Positions 43,979 to 52,857 of a DNA stretch of 64,000 bases are shown here, piece by piece. The position numbers were made by a program, and so were the translations under genes. Location of the stretch: contig NZ_CP019445.1 in assembly GCF_001975225.1 (NCBI RefSeq), forward strand, positions 1,736,001-1,800,000, given 5' to 3'. Source of the stretch: Kosakonia cowanii JCM 10956 = DSM 18146 (GTDB taxonomy: Bacteria > Pseudomonadota > Gammaproteobacteria > Enterobacterales > Enterobacteriaceae). The notes beneath the pieces were generated by a model. That model made no database searches. It saw only the letters and a program-made list of their open reading frames with translations, and was not told the origin of the DNA. Positions within the stretch are counted from its first letter, which is position 1. Every line of letters starts with the position of its first letter.

Positions 43979-45700
43979 TTACTGGAATTCCTGCCCAACG
44001 ACCTCGTCCCGTGCCGCCATAATGCAATCCAGCACGTGCTTCATCAGCTCCGGCGTCAGGTGCATATTCATAATGTAGATTTTCAGGGCGAACACTTTGG
44101 CCTCCGGATCGGCCGCATCGCGGTTGTACTCGGTGACGCAGAAACCGGTGGTAAAGCTCATATAGGGCGTATGCATCCCGTTGATCTGCTTACCTGCGCG
44201 GAACCATTCATAGAGTTTATTGCCAATCGCTAGCGTTAACTGATTATGTGCCGACAGCTGCGGTTTATACGCGGGGTCGGTCAGTTCACGTTGATACTGC
44301 TGCTGGGCATTCACTCCCTGCGGATAGATGCGCAGCAGGGTGACCATGCCATTATCCTGCGGATTGACGCATACCGTAGATTGCTCTGCTTGCAGCAGAT
44401 TACGCATCACCAGATGATTTTCCAGGATCGAGCCCAGACATGCCTGGAAGCCCTCATAGCCAAAGTATTTCATCGTCGCCCAGCCCGCGACTGCGCCGGT
44501 TGCCGCGCGCGAGACTTCAAGCGTGTAGTGGTAAGGGTTGTAATCCGTGCGGGACTGCAAATAAGCCGAGCCAGGGCGCTGCAACAGCGCTTCAAACTCA
44601 CCAGCATCGCGATATGCAAAGAAGCTGCTGGTGTAAGGCGAAAAGCCCGCTTTATGGAAATCAATGCCAATAGCGTCCGCGTATTTCATCTTCTCAAGTT
44701 CACGAGCGTTGCTCTTCATCATCGGCAGTAGCGCTTCGGTGAACTGCAGCGGGTTAGTGGCAAAGTCATATTTCTGGAAGGCCAGCCATGACCAGCTGGT
44801 CACCGCATCGCAGTAGAGCAGCGCCTTGCCATATGGCGCGGCGTTGCGATAGCGATCCAGTAAGCGGCGCACGTCCGCCACCGGATCGAAGGCGTTAGCG
44901 TCGGTTGTCCCCATCGTACAGACCACTGACGCAACCGGGATATTTTGCATCCACAGCGCAATCAGCACCGCTTCCAGATCTTTTAGATCCATGGCGTTAG
45001 TCTTTGGATCGGTTTTGATGCAGATAATGTTATCCGTTCCTAGACCGGTCCAGTCGGTGCTGTTGAGCATGGTGAAGTGCGCCTGCTGGGAACAGAGGAC
45101 TTTCGCATTAGTGCGAACGCCTTCGCGTCTGGAGCCAGGCAGCACGCGCGACAGGGCATATTTGAGATGATAGGTCCAGCAGCCGGAGCCGCCGTAGGTA
45201 TAAAGACCGCCAGCACGTTGCGCATCCCAGCCAATCAGGTTTGCTACCATCCCGGCGCTTTCCAGTTCCGCGCGTTGAACGTTCCAGGAGTACTCCCCCG
45301 ACACAATATTAGGGGAGAAGACCTGCGCGATCATGCCTGCAATAACTGAAGCCGTATTTCCCTGCGGGATGGTATTGCACATCGCTAAGGGATGGCCCCA
45401 GTTCGGCATACCGTGAAAAAGTGCTGCCGTCTCGTTAATAACATCCTCGCACTGGCGTAAATTATCGGCCATTTCGGCAACCCTGACACTTTTATAATCA
45501 ACGTCAAGCTTACCGCTATTACCTAACCACGCCGGGCCATTATTCTGCGGACGCAATCGGTTTATATGCTCTGAAATACGCGTCATGTTTTCAGTAAGAG
45601 CATCATGGTTATCAGAAAAGGCTGAAGGAAACAACGAGCTGGCTACTTCCTGATATTTCTTTGCTCGTCTGTTTGGATCTTTATTAATAGTATTCATCAC
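43979..45700 (-). CDS. Group II PLP-dependent decarboxylase, substrate unknown
   Basis: A 573-residue aminotransferase-fold enzyme of the glutamate/aromatic amino acid decarboxylase group. The PLP lysine lies in GIDFHKAGFSPYTSS (about 365). Upstream motifs include LYTYGGSGCWTYHLKYAL, the cofactor phosphate region, and YCDAVTSWSW, where the usual DAAW/DGA Asp is kept. It is longer than AADC and PanP types. It follows a GNAT gene by 23 bp and is closed by a strong terminator. The amine product may be the substrate of that acetyltransferase, an inference from pairing. Confidence 0.88.
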   Translation of the reverse strand: MMNTINKDPNRRAKKYQEVASSLFPSAFSDNHDALTENMTRISEHINRLRPQNNGPAWLGNSGKLDVDYKSVRVAEMADNLRQCEDVINETAALFHGMPNWGHPLAMCNTIPQGNTASVIAGMIAQVFSPNIVSGEYSWNVQRAELESAGMVANLIGWDAQRAGGLYTYGGSGCWTYHLKYALSRVLPGSRREGVRTNAKVLCSQQAHFTMLNSTDWTGLGTDNIICIKTDPKTNAMDLKDLEAVLIALWMQNIPVASVVCTMGTTDANAFDPVADVRRLLDRYRNAAPYGKALLYCDAVTSWSWLAFQKYDFATNPLQFTEALLPMMKSNARELEKMKYADAIGIDFHKAGFSPYTSSFFAYRDAGEFEALLQRPGSAYLQSRTDYNPYHYTLEVSRAATGAVAGWATMKYFGYEGFQACLGSILENHLVMRNLLQAEQSTVCVNPQDNGMVTLLRIYPQGVNAQQQYQRELTDPAYKPQLSAHNQLTLAIGNKLYEWFRAGKQINGMHTPYMSFTTGFCVTEYNRDAADPEAKVFALKIYIMNMHLTPELMKHVLDCIMAARDEVVGQEFQ

Positions 45701-45723
45701 AATCCTTTGCGCGTGGAGTGGTA

Positions 45724-46314
45724 TTAAATGAGCGCTTTTTGCGGTTCTCTTAAAATAGGGTAGAGCTCAGGGAAACCGTCGACGCAGAGTTTGAAATCTG
45801 CGGGTTTGAAGCCAAGACGCCCGGCAAGACGCTGCACACGCGCAGCCGTACATTCGGCATAGCAAGGAACGCCTGCTTGATCCTGTAAATGGATTAACCG
45901 GTACATCAACGCGTTGATAACGTCCATGCCGCGATCCTGGCCAGGAATAGCGAGCACGAAAATATAGAAGTGGGGAGTTGTTGGATGATAAGCGCTCAGC
46001 TTGTGCATTAAATAGGCCATAGTGGCGTAATCGGCACTATATTCATCTCGTAATTGCTTGAACAGGATCTCATCGGTAATATTTTCTGAGTCATAATGAA
46101 AATACATTAGTGCGCCGACATTATTTTCATCAATAATAACGCCGCCTTTGCGTAGCGCGACTTCGGCATAGATCCTGAAAAAGCTGCGCAATGCCTCTCG
46201 TCGTCTTTCCGGTGCCGGAAAGGCTGATTCAATAAGCACATCGTCATAAAATGCCTCGGCCAGCAGGTCGCATATCAGCTCGATATCAGAAAAGGTAGCA
46301 TCCCTTACATTCAT
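45724..46314 (-). CDS. GNAT-family N-acetyltransferase
   Basis: A 196-residue acetyltransferase. The N-terminal strand-helix MNVRDATFSDIELICDLLAEAFYDD, strands 4-5 with FYIFVLAIPGQDRGMDVINALMYRLI (acetyl-CoA loop QDRGMD in place of Q/RxxGxG/A, about 122-147) and a C-terminal AGRLGFKP (about 164) fit GNAT. It is the first gene of a two-gene operon with the decarboxylase. The substrate is probably an amine made by that enzyme, not a ribosomal protein. The next feature upstream is AT-rich DNA with a short peptide frame on the opposite strand. Confidence 0.82.
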   Translation of the reverse strand: MNVRDATFSDIELICDLLAEAFYDDVLIESAFPAPERRREALRSFFRIYAEVALRKGGVIIDENNVGALMYFHYDSENITDEILFKQLRDEYSADYATMAYLMHKLSAYHPTTPHFYIFVLAIPGQDRGMDVINALMYRLIHLQDQAGVPCYAECTAARVQRLAGRLGFKPADFKLCVDGFPELYPILREPQKALI

Positions 46315-46665
46315 TATTTTCCCTCGGTTGGTTGGATTGATATAAATGCTTTATTAATGCGTCTTATTAATTTCAGGAGGTGGTATGGCGCAAAAAGATA
46401 TCATGATTAATAAATGCGAGGGTGACGAAACATCCGAAAATAAATTATCGGGTGTATTCTGTTAATGGGGTGAATAATTATTGAGGTTTTTTTGTTCACT
46501 CACGTGAAAACGATATTTTTTATTTAAGAGAATAAAATTAAGGGAAAGCAATTCAGGAATTTATCTTTTTATTTAACTTTTTCATTTTTCCTCTCTTCAT
46601 TCTAAAAGGAGATGCATTAAGCTAGCTGAGAGGATTTACCTCTATCTCTTTTAAAAATAACGCGT
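46315..46665. other. 351-bp AT-rich intergenic region
   Basis: It lies between the GNAT promoter and the rhuM 3' end. It contains a candidate 26-residue peptide frame at 46385-46465 and a weak hairpin AGAGG/CCTCT near 46630-46645. No other gene was seen. Confidence 0.6.
46385..46465 (+). CDS. Candidate 26-residue peptide gene
   Basis: ATG is preceded by AGGAGGTGGT (46375-46384), a near-perfect Shine-Dalgarno at good spacing, unusually strong for a chance frame. The peptide opens MAQKDIMINKCEGDE and ends LSGVFC, with cysteines at 11 and at the C-terminus. It is divergent from the GNAT-decarboxylase operon with about 70 bp between starts. A role as leader, signal or modified-peptide precursor is speculation. 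Confidence 0.35.
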   Translation: MAQKDIMINKCEGDETSENKLSGVFC

Positions 46666-47709
46666 TCAGGATGAAGCGTTATTATGCTTTTCCCAGCGGA
46701 TCAGATCGACAATGTCTTTTTCGCCCTCCGTCTCTTTTAAGCGGCGTTGCTGCTCGGTGAAGCGAGAATATTCAGCTAGTGCTTTGTCATCAGCTATTTT
46801 TTTAGTGATTTTGCCTGCGTCATGTAAAACCTCCCGATCGTTAAATTGCAAAAATTGATCTAGCTTATCTTGCCAGTCTCTCAGGAATATTTGCTTACGA
46901 CGACGGGCCTGATCTTCTGCAAAATCTAGCCACATATTTACTATACGGTTGAGCTCTCCAACCTCATGTTGGCTGAGGAAATTTTTGGCGACTGTGACAT
47001 CACATTTACGCACCTCATCGCCTTTATAGCTGGTTAAACCCATATTAGGTTTATTGGCGTCTGCTCGCTGATAGATAAGCTCAGCCGCGGTATGGCCTGT
47101 ACAGGCAAAATGGAGCTTGTTCTGGATGGTCTGGAAAAATTGTGTGGTCTCTTTTAGCGTCGGCTGATAATCAGCAGCCAGCGCAAAGATCTCTCGAACC
47201 CGCAAATAGACCCGACGCTCGCTGGCGCGAATATCGCGGATGCGTTCAAGCATCTCATCGAAATAGTCAGGCAAAGCGGATGAACCGACAGGCGGATTCT
47301 TGAGCCGGATATCATCCATTACAAAACCTTTGACCAGGTACTCTTGCAGGGTTTGCGTTGCCCACTGGCGGAATTGTGTGCCGCGGACAGAGCGGACGCG
47401 GTAGCCCACGGCAATAATGATAGGCAAGCTGTAGTGAAGCGTATTACGACTTACTTGCCGTGTTCCTTCTTGTCGAACCTGTAAGTAAGACTTACAGGTT
47501 ACATTTTGTTCAAGCTCGTTCTCTTCATAAATAGCTTTAATATGTTGAGTAATAGCTTGCGGCGTCACTTGATAAAGTGAAGCAATTGCAGCCTGCGGAA
47601 GCCACAGCGTATCGCTTTCAAAGCGGCATTCAATACGCACTTTCCCGTCTCCGCTGGCGAACATAATGAACTCGCCCGCGGGGGATGGGGGTAGGTGTTT
47701 ATCAGTCAT
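46666..47709 (-). CDS. rhuM: RhuM-family protein
   Basis: A 347-residue protein of the RhuM family, named for a gene on Salmonella pathogenicity island 3, which is also at selC. The N-terminal half has VRIECRFESDTLWLPQAAIASLYQVTPQAITQHIKAIYEENEL, a KilA/phage-antirepressor-like DNA-binding region, and the conserved RQWATQTLQEYLVKGFVMDD. The C-terminal half has GHTAAELIYQRADANKPNMGLTSYKG. The molecular function is unknown. Such genes are common on islands and often near defence genes. It is 120 bp from symE, same strand. Confidence 0.92.
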   Translation of the reverse strand: MTDKHLPPSPAGEFIMFASGDGKVRIECRFESDTLWLPQAAIASLYQVTPQAITQHIKAIYEENELEQNVTCKSYLQVRQEGTRQVSRNTLHYSLPIIIAVGYRVRSVRGTQFRQWATQTLQEYLVKGFVMDDIRLKNPPVGSSALPDYFDEMLERIRDIRASERRVYLRVREIFALAADYQPTLKETTQFFQTIQNKLHFACTGHTAAELIYQRADANKPNMGLTSYKGDEVRKCDVTVAKNFLSQHEVGELNRIVNMWLDFAEDQARRRKQIFLRDWQDKLDQFLQFNDREVLHDAGKITKKIADDKALAEYSRFTEQQRRLKETEGEKDIVDLIRWEKHNNASS

Positions 47710-47829
47710 GTCGTCTCCGCGCTACGCATATGAAGTGAGAGTGGTTGATGCAGTATGCCAGAGAGGTACACTGCATTTCATTAGTGCAACCGCTACTTGT
47801 TAATACACCTTGAAGGGATATTAAACCGG

Positions 47830-48129
47830 TCAGGAGTCTTTGCAGGCCGTTTTTATCATGCTCTTAATTTCCTTCAGCTCACTGCTGCTCTTTTTCGCTT
47901 CGGCTAATAAAAACTCCTCTCTTTCACTGTATTTCACCAGCACGATACAACCATTCATTGCTTTAACCGTTAAATGCTGTCCTGTATCAAACCCGGCATC
48001 GCGAAGCCACGCGCCTGAAAGAGTAATGCTGGGGATGCTTTTATCGCCACCATTTGGGCGGTAACGCACAATTACGCTGCGCTCGGTTCCGGTAGTCGGG
48101 ATCGCTGGGGTAGAATGCGAATCAGCCAT
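47830..48129 (-). CDS. symE: SymE-family toxin-like protein
   Basis: A 99-residue AbrB-fold protein of the SymE family. IPSITLSGAWLRDAGFDTGQHLTVKAMNGCIVLV (about 33-66) is the family core. In E. coli SymE is an SOS-induced toxin controlled by the antisense RNA SymR. ATG 48129 has AAGGAG six bases upstream; a TTG two codons earlier is the alternative. I found no LexA box upstream, and no SymR-like RNA could be identified, so its regulation differs or is lost. Confidence 0.85.
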   Translation of the reverse strand: MADSHSTPAIPTTGTERSVIVRYRPNGGDKSIPSITLSGAWLRDAGFDTGQHLTVKAMNGCIVLVKYSEREEFLLAEAKKSSSELKEIKSMIKTACKDS

Positions 48130-48220
48130 TATCAACTCCTTGATAGTTGTGATGGTTAGCTCTTGTCAGGTATGGCATTACCTGATGAGAGCGTTTAAGA
48201 ATCAGGTCGTCTTTCCTTGA

Positions 48221-48263
48221 AGGTACGTACCTGTTGGTTAAGGATTATGCTCCAGGTACGTAC
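48221..48263. promoter_or_regulatory. Paired GGTACGTAC operators before the RHH gene
   Basis: AGGTACGTAC occurs at 48221 (extended to the perfect palindrome AGGTACGTACCT) and again at 48254, exactly 33 bp apart or about three helical turns. The second abuts the ATG, as expected for autoregulation by a ribbon-helix-helix protein. Confidence 0.6.
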
Positions 48264-48449
48264 ATGACAACAGCCAAACGTGATACCAATCAATCAAAAT
48301 GCGGCAAAGCTCCCACCTTTCAAATGCGTATTACACCGGAACTAAAACAACAATTTGACGCAGCTGCAAAAAATGCGGGGATGAGTTTAGGTAATTGGCT
48401 TAAATCTTTAGGAAGAAAAGAACTGGAAAGATTAGCGAACGATGCCTAA
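48264..48449 (+). CDS. Ribbon-helix-helix (HicB/Arc-like) DNA-binding protein
   Basis: A 61-residue protein. The strand FQMRITPELKQQFDAAAKNAGMSLGNWLKSLGRKELERL (about 20-58) is a full RHH domain of the Arc/MetJ/HicB type. ATG 48264 follows a repeated GGTACGTAC motif that it may bind. A TTG start at 48234 would add ten residues. No toxin gene follows before selC, so if it is an antitoxin its partner is missing; the divergent symE is a possible target. It lies 113 bp from the 3' end of selC. Confidence 0.75.
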   Translation: MTTAKRDTNQSKCGKAPTFQMRITPELKQQFDAAAKNAGMSLGNWLKSLGRKELERLANDA

Positions 48450-48561
48450 GAAAAATAAAACAAGCGTGACGCTGAATTAATTTAATACGCGCTCAGGCTG
48501 CAAAAAGCATGGTGTAAATAAGAAGTGATATTTAGCGATGTGCCAACTAGAGGCTTAATTT

Positions 48562-48656
48562 TGGCGGAAGATCACAGGAGTCGAACCTGCCCGGGACCGC
48601 TGGCGGCCCCAACTGGATTTGAAGTCCAGCCACCTCACCGGAGATGACGATCTTCC
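48562..48656 (-). tRNA. selC: tRNA-Sec (UCA)
   Basis: A 95-nt selenocysteine tRNA including CCA, with an 8-bp acceptor GGAAGATC/GATCTTCC, a long variable arm, anticodon UCA in ACTTCAAAT and T-loop GGTTCGACTCC. It matches E. coli selC in size and sequence. The 3' end (48562) faces the variable block, and selC is a classical island attachment site. Confidence 0.98.
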
Positions 48657-48687
48657 GCGCCTGCATTGCTACATGGAGGCGGGGCGC

Positions 48688-48693
48688 ATTATA
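48688..48693 (-). promoter_or_regulatory. -10 box of the selC promoter
   Basis: TATAAT on the minus strand, followed by a GC-rich discriminator GCGCCCCGC typical of stable-RNA promoters. Confidence 0.75.
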
Positions 48694-48942
48694 CCTACTT
48701 TCAGTGATTTACCACATCCCTCACCGTAATTTTTCACATTCTGCTTTCCCTTTCTACGATCGTTTAAGATAAATCTCTATCTTTTCCATTGCTTAGCTTT
48801 TTTCATACGTTAAGGAATCGCGATCACAGAAAAGAATAAACGTAATTTAATAACCAGAAATCGCAATTTCCGCCCGTAAAGCGATCGATTAAAACCCTTA
48901 ACACCGCAATCGGCATGGTTTTGCTGCGTTAAGGAAACAAAA

Positions 48943-50334
48943 ATGGACAGTCAGGCTATTTCTGTAAAAGAAAAGATTGGCTACGGGATGGGCGATGCCG
49001 CCAGCCACATCATCTTTGATAACGTCATGCTCTACATGATGTTCTTCTATACCGATATCTTCGGCATTCCCGCCGGGTTTGTCGGCACCATGTTCCTGCT
49101 GGCGCGTGCGCTGGACGCTGTTTCCGACCCCTGCATGGGGCTGCTCGCCGACCGTACGCGCAGCCGCTGGGGCAAATTCCGGCCATGGATTATCTTTGGC
49201 GCGCTCCCTTTCGGTATCGTCTGCGTGCTCGCTTACAGCACGCCGGATCTCAGCCTTAACGGCAAGATGCTCTATGCCGCCGTCACCTATACGTTACTCA
49301 CCCTGCTTTATACCGTCGTGAATATTCCTTACTGCGCGCTGGGCGGGGTCATCACCAACGATCCGCAGCAGCGCATCTCTCTGCAATCCTGGCGCTTCGT
49401 GCTGGCTACCGCAGGCGGCATGCTCTCCACGGTACTGATGATGCCGCTGGTGACGCTGATTGGCGGAGGGGATAAGGTTGTCGGTTTTCAGGGTGGGATC
49501 GCCGTGCTCTCGGTAATCGCATTTATGATGCTGGCATTCTGCTTTTTCACCACCAAAGAGCGCATCCAGGCACCACCAGCGACCACCTCCATGCGCGAAG
49601 ATCTGCGCGATATCTGGCAAAACGATCAGTGGCGCATTGTGGGTATGCTGACCATCCTGAACATTCTTGCGGTGTGCGTGCGCGGCGGCGCGATGATGTA
49701 TTACGTCACGTGGATCATGGGCGATGCCGCCATCTTTACTGCTTTCCTCACAACCTACTGCGTCGGCAACCTGATTGGCAGCGCGCTGGCGAAACCGCTC
49801 ACCGACTGGAAGTGCAAAGTCACCATCTTCTGGTGGACCAACGCCGCGCTCACCCTGCTCAGCATCGCCATGTTCTTTATCCCCATTCAGGCCAGCTTCA
49901 CCATGTTCGCCTTTATCTTTGTTATCGGCGTGCTGCACCAGCTGGTCACCCCGATCCAGTGGGTGATGATGTCTGATACTGTCGATTACGGCGAATGGTG
50001 CAACGGCAAGCGTCTGACCGGCATCAGCTTTGCGGGCACGCTGTTTGTGCTGAAACTCGGCCTCGCCCTTGGCGGCGCACTGATTGGCTGGGCGCTGGCG
50101 GGCAGTGGCTATGAAGCCGCCGCACCGCGGCAAAACAGTATGACGCTCACCATCATCGTCTCGCTATTCACACTGGTGCCGGCTGCCTGCTATCTGCTCA
50201 GCGCCATTATCGCCAGACGCTACTACACCCTGAAAACCCCCCTGCTGAAGTCGATTGCGGCGCAGCTGGCGCGCGGCGAACGCCGTAGCCAGAAGCGCTT
50301 CGGCAATATCTCACCCCGGGAAGAGTTACTGTAA
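48943..50334 (+). CDS. yicJ: YicJ, GPH-family glycoside:cation symporter
   Basis: A 463-residue, 12-helix sugar symporter of the GPH family (MelB/XylP type), nearly identical in its first 200 residues to E. coli YicJ (460). [35 protein letters not shown] and [15 protein letters not shown] are characteristic. It should import an alpha-xyloside such as isoprimeverose for YicI. TTAAGGA lies 13 bp before the start. The 286-bp gap to selC holds both promoters. Confidence 0.95.
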   Translation: MDSQAISVKEKIGYGMGDAASHIIFDNVMLYMMFFYTDIFGIPAGFVGTMFLLARALDAVSDPCMGLLADRTRSRWGKFRPWIIFGALPFGIVCVLAYSTPDLSLNGKMLYAAVTYTLLTLLYTVVNIPYCALGGVITNDPQQRISLQSWRFVLATAGGMLSTVLMMPLVTLIGGGDKVVGFQGGIAVLSVIAFMMLAFCFFTTKERIQAPPATTSMREDLRDIWQNDQWRIVGMLTILNILAVCVRGGAMMYYVTWIMGDAAIFTAFLTTYCVGNLIGSALAKPLTDWKCKVTIFWWTNAALTLLSIAMFFIPIQASFTMFAFIFVIGVLHQLVTPIQWVMMSDTVDYGEWCNGKRLTGISFAGTLFVLKLGLALGGALIGWALAGSGYEAAAPRQNSMTLTIIVSLFTLVPAACYLLSAIIARRYYTLKTPLLKSIAAQLARGERRSQKRFGNISPREELL

Positions 50335-50344
50335 GGAGCAACGT

Positions 50345-52663
50345 ATGAAGATCAGTGATGGCAACTGGCTTATCCAGCCCGGCCTGACATTAATCAATCC
50401 GATTCAGGTATTTGATGTTGACCAGCAGGGGAGTGAGATGGTGGTGTATGCCGCCCCGCGCGACGTGCGCGAGCGCACCTGGCAACTGGATACGCCGCTC
50501 TTTACGCTGCGCTTCTTCTCGCCGCAGGAGGGCATTATCGGGGTGCGTATCGCGCACTTTGAGGGCGGCATAGAGAAAGGTCCGCATTTTCCGCTCAACA
50601 TTGCGCAAGATGTGGCTGTCGCGATAGATAACACGCAGACGTATGCCGAGCTACGCAGCGGCGCGCTGGCCGTTCGGGTGACGAAAGGCGAAGCGTGGGC
50701 CATTGATTTTCTGCGCAACGGCGAGCGCATCACCGGCAGCCAGCTTAAAAACAGCGGCTACGTGCAGGATGGTAACAGCGGGCGCAAATACGTTTTCGAA
50801 CGGCTGGATCTGGGCGTCGGTGAAACGGTTTATGGCCTGGGCGAGCGCTTCACTGCGCTGGTGCGGAACGGGCAATCTGTGGAAACCTGGAACCGTGATG
50901 GTGGGACCAGCACCGAACAAGCCTATAAAAACATTCCCTTCTATCTCACCAACCGGGGCTACGGCGTGCTGGTCAGTCATCCGCAGGCGGTGGAGTTCGA
51001 AATCGGTTCGGAGAAAGTCTCCAAAGTGCAGTTCAGCGTTGAGGGGGAGTCGCTTGAGTACTTCGTCATTGACGGCCCGACACCGCAAGCGGTGCTAAAC
51101 CGATATACCCGCTTCACCGGCCGCCCTGCGCTACCACCGGCGTGGTCGTTCGGCCTGTGGCTCACCACCTCTTTTACCACCAACTACGACGAAGCGACCG
51201 TAAACAGCTTTATCGACGGCATGGCTGAGCGCCAGCTGCCGCTGCATGTTTTTCACTTCGACTGTTTCTGGATGAAGGCCTTCCAATGGTGCGATTTTGA
51301 GTGGGACCCGGTGACCTTCCCGGATCCGGCAGGGATGATCAAACGCCTGAAGGAGCGTGGGCTAAAAATCTGCGTCTGGATAAACCCCTACATTGGACAA
51401 AAATCCCCGCTGTTCCGCGAACTGAAAGAGAAGGGCTATCTGCTGAAACGCGCGGACGGCTCGATATGGCAGTGGGATAAATGGCAGCCGGGGCTGGCGA
51501 TTTATGACTTCACCAACCCGCAAGCCTGCCAGTGGTATGCCGATAAGCTCAACACGCTGGTGGCCATGGGCGTCGACTGTTTTAAAACCGATTTCGGCGA
51601 GCGCATCCCAACGGATGTGGTATGGCACAACGGTGCCTGCCCGCAAAAAATGCATAACCACTACGCCTATATTTACAACGAGATGGTGTGGAACGTGCTG
51701 AAAGATAAGGTGGGTGAGCAAGAGGCGGTGCTGTTTGCCCGCTCGGCCTCCGTCGGCGCGCAACAGTTTCCGGTGCACTGGGGCGGCGACTGTTATGCCA
51801 CCTATGAATCGATGGCGGAAAGCCTGCGCGGCGGGTTATCCATTGGTCTTTCCGGCTTTGGTTTCTGGAGCCATGATATCGGTGGCTTCGAGAATACCGC
51901 GCCTGCGCATGTCTATAAGCGCTGGTGTGCGTTCGGCTTACTCTCCAGCCACAGCCGCCTGCATGGCAGCAAATCCTATCGGGTGCCGTGGGCTTACGAT
52001 GACGAGTCCTGCGATGTGGTGCGCTTTTTCACGCAGCTGAAATGCCGCCTGATGCCCTATCTCTACCGGCAGGCGGTAGCTGCAAACGAATCGGGTGTAC
52101 CGATGATGCGCGCAATGATGCTGGCTTTCCCGGACGATCCGGCCTGCGATTACCTTGACCGCCAGTATATGCTCGGCGACGTTCTGCTGGTCGCGCCGGT
52201 GTTCAGTGAAGCGGGTGAGGTGCAGTTTTACCTGCCGGAAGGGCGCTGGACGCACCTGTGGCATAACGACCTCCTCGACGGCAGCCGTTGGCACAAACAG
52301 CAGCATGGCTTTATGAGCCTGCCGGTCTACGTTCGCGACAATACGCTGCTGGCGCTGGGCGATAACGATCGGCGACCCGATTACGCATGGCATCAGGGCA
52401 CCGCGTTCCAGCTCTTTCAACTCGACGATGGGCGCGAAGCCGTGTGTGAGGTGCCGGATAGCCGCGGCGAGAGCGTTTTCCGTTTATCAGCCAAACGTGA
52501 AGGCGCTGTGATTACCGTGCGGGCTGATGGCGAAGGCAAAAACTGGACGCTATGCCTGCGCAATATTATGCAGATAACCCATCTGCAGGGGGCGACGGCG
52601 AACAGGAGTGAAACCGGTTTGGTCATTACCCCGCAGGGCACCGAAGTTTATATCACCCTCTAA
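50345..52663 (+). CDS. yicI: Alpha-xylosidase YicI, GH31
   Basis: A 772-residue retaining alpha-xylosidase, exactly the E. coli length. The nucleophile Asp is in [13 protein letters not shown] (about 416) and the acid/base near 482, in the [27 protein letters not shown] region (about 471-497). It releases xylose from isoprimeverose-type oligosaccharides brought in by YicJ. The ATG at 50345 has AAGGAGC upstream; the longer frame runs inside yicJ. It lies 10 bp after yicJ in one operon. A BIME pair follows. Confidence 0.97.
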   Translation: MKISDGNWLIQPGLTLINPIQVFDVDQQGSEMVVYAAPRDVRERTWQLDTPLFTLRFFSPQEGIIGVRIAHFEGGIEKGPHFPLNIAQDVAVAIDNTQTYAELRSGALAVRVTKGEAWAIDFLRNGERITGSQLKNSGYVQDGNSGRKYVFERLDLGVGETVYGLGERFTALVRNGQSVETWNRDGGTSTEQAYKNIPFYLTNRGYGVLVSHPQAVEFEIGSEKVSKVQFSVEGESLEYFVIDGPTPQAVLNRYTRFTGRPALPPAWSFGLWLTTSFTTNYDEATVNSFIDGMAERQLPLHVFHFDCFWMKAFQWCDFEWDPVTFPDPAGMIKRLKERGLKICVWINPYIGQKSPLFRELKEKGYLLKRADGSIWQWDKWQPGLAIYDFTNPQACQWYADKLNTLVAMGVDCFKTDFGERIPTDVVWHNGACPQKMHNHYAYIYNEMVWNVLKDKVGEQEAVLFARSASVGAQQFPVHWGGDCYATYESMAESLRGGLSIGLSGFGFWSHDIGGFENTAPAHVYKRWCAFGLLSSHSRLHGSKSYRVPWAYDDESCDVVRFFTQLKCRLMPYLYRQAVAANESGVPMMRAMMLAFPDDPACDYLDRQYMLGDVLLVAPVFSEAGEVQFYLPEGRWTHLWHNDLLDGSRWHKQQHGFMSLPVYVRDNTLLALGDNDRRPDYAWHQGTAFQLFQLDDGREAVCEVPDSRGESVFRLSAKREGAVITVRADGEGKNWTLCLRNIMQITHLQGATANRSETGLVITPQGTEVYITL

Positions 52664-52672
52664 GCGCAGATT

Positions 52673-52852
52673 GCCCGGTGGCGCTACCGCTTACCGGGCC
52701 TGCAAAAAGCGAAGGTCAAACGTAGAAACGTAGGCCGGATAAGCGCAGCGCCATCCGGCAATGGTGCAGGAGCTGCCCGGTGATGCTAACGCTTACCGGG
52801 CCTACAAAGGGAAAGTCAAACGTAGGCCGGATAAGCGTAGCGCCATCCGGCA
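52673..52852. repeat. Two BIME units between yicI and yicH
   Basis: Units 52673-52760 and 52775-52852 each pair GCCCGGTG...CTTACCGGGCC with GTAGGCCGGATAAGCG...CGCCATCCGGCA and share the spacer GTCAAACGTAG. They lie between convergent genes. Confidence 0.93.
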
Positions 52853-52857
52853 CGGTT

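Noticed and set aside
48130..48235. LexA box or SymR antisense RNA upstream of symE
   Set aside because: No CTGT-N8-ACAG match and no recognisable SymR sequence were found.
48562..48590. Island attachment repeat at the selC 3' end
   Set aside because: I looked for a second copy of TGGCGGAAGATCACAGGA near 17700 and 46300-48560 and noticed none. No integrase gene is present. Reading by eye could miss a degenerate copy.
49294..50133. 279-residue open frame opposite yicJ
   Set aside because: Shadow of a conserved transporter in GC-rich DNA.
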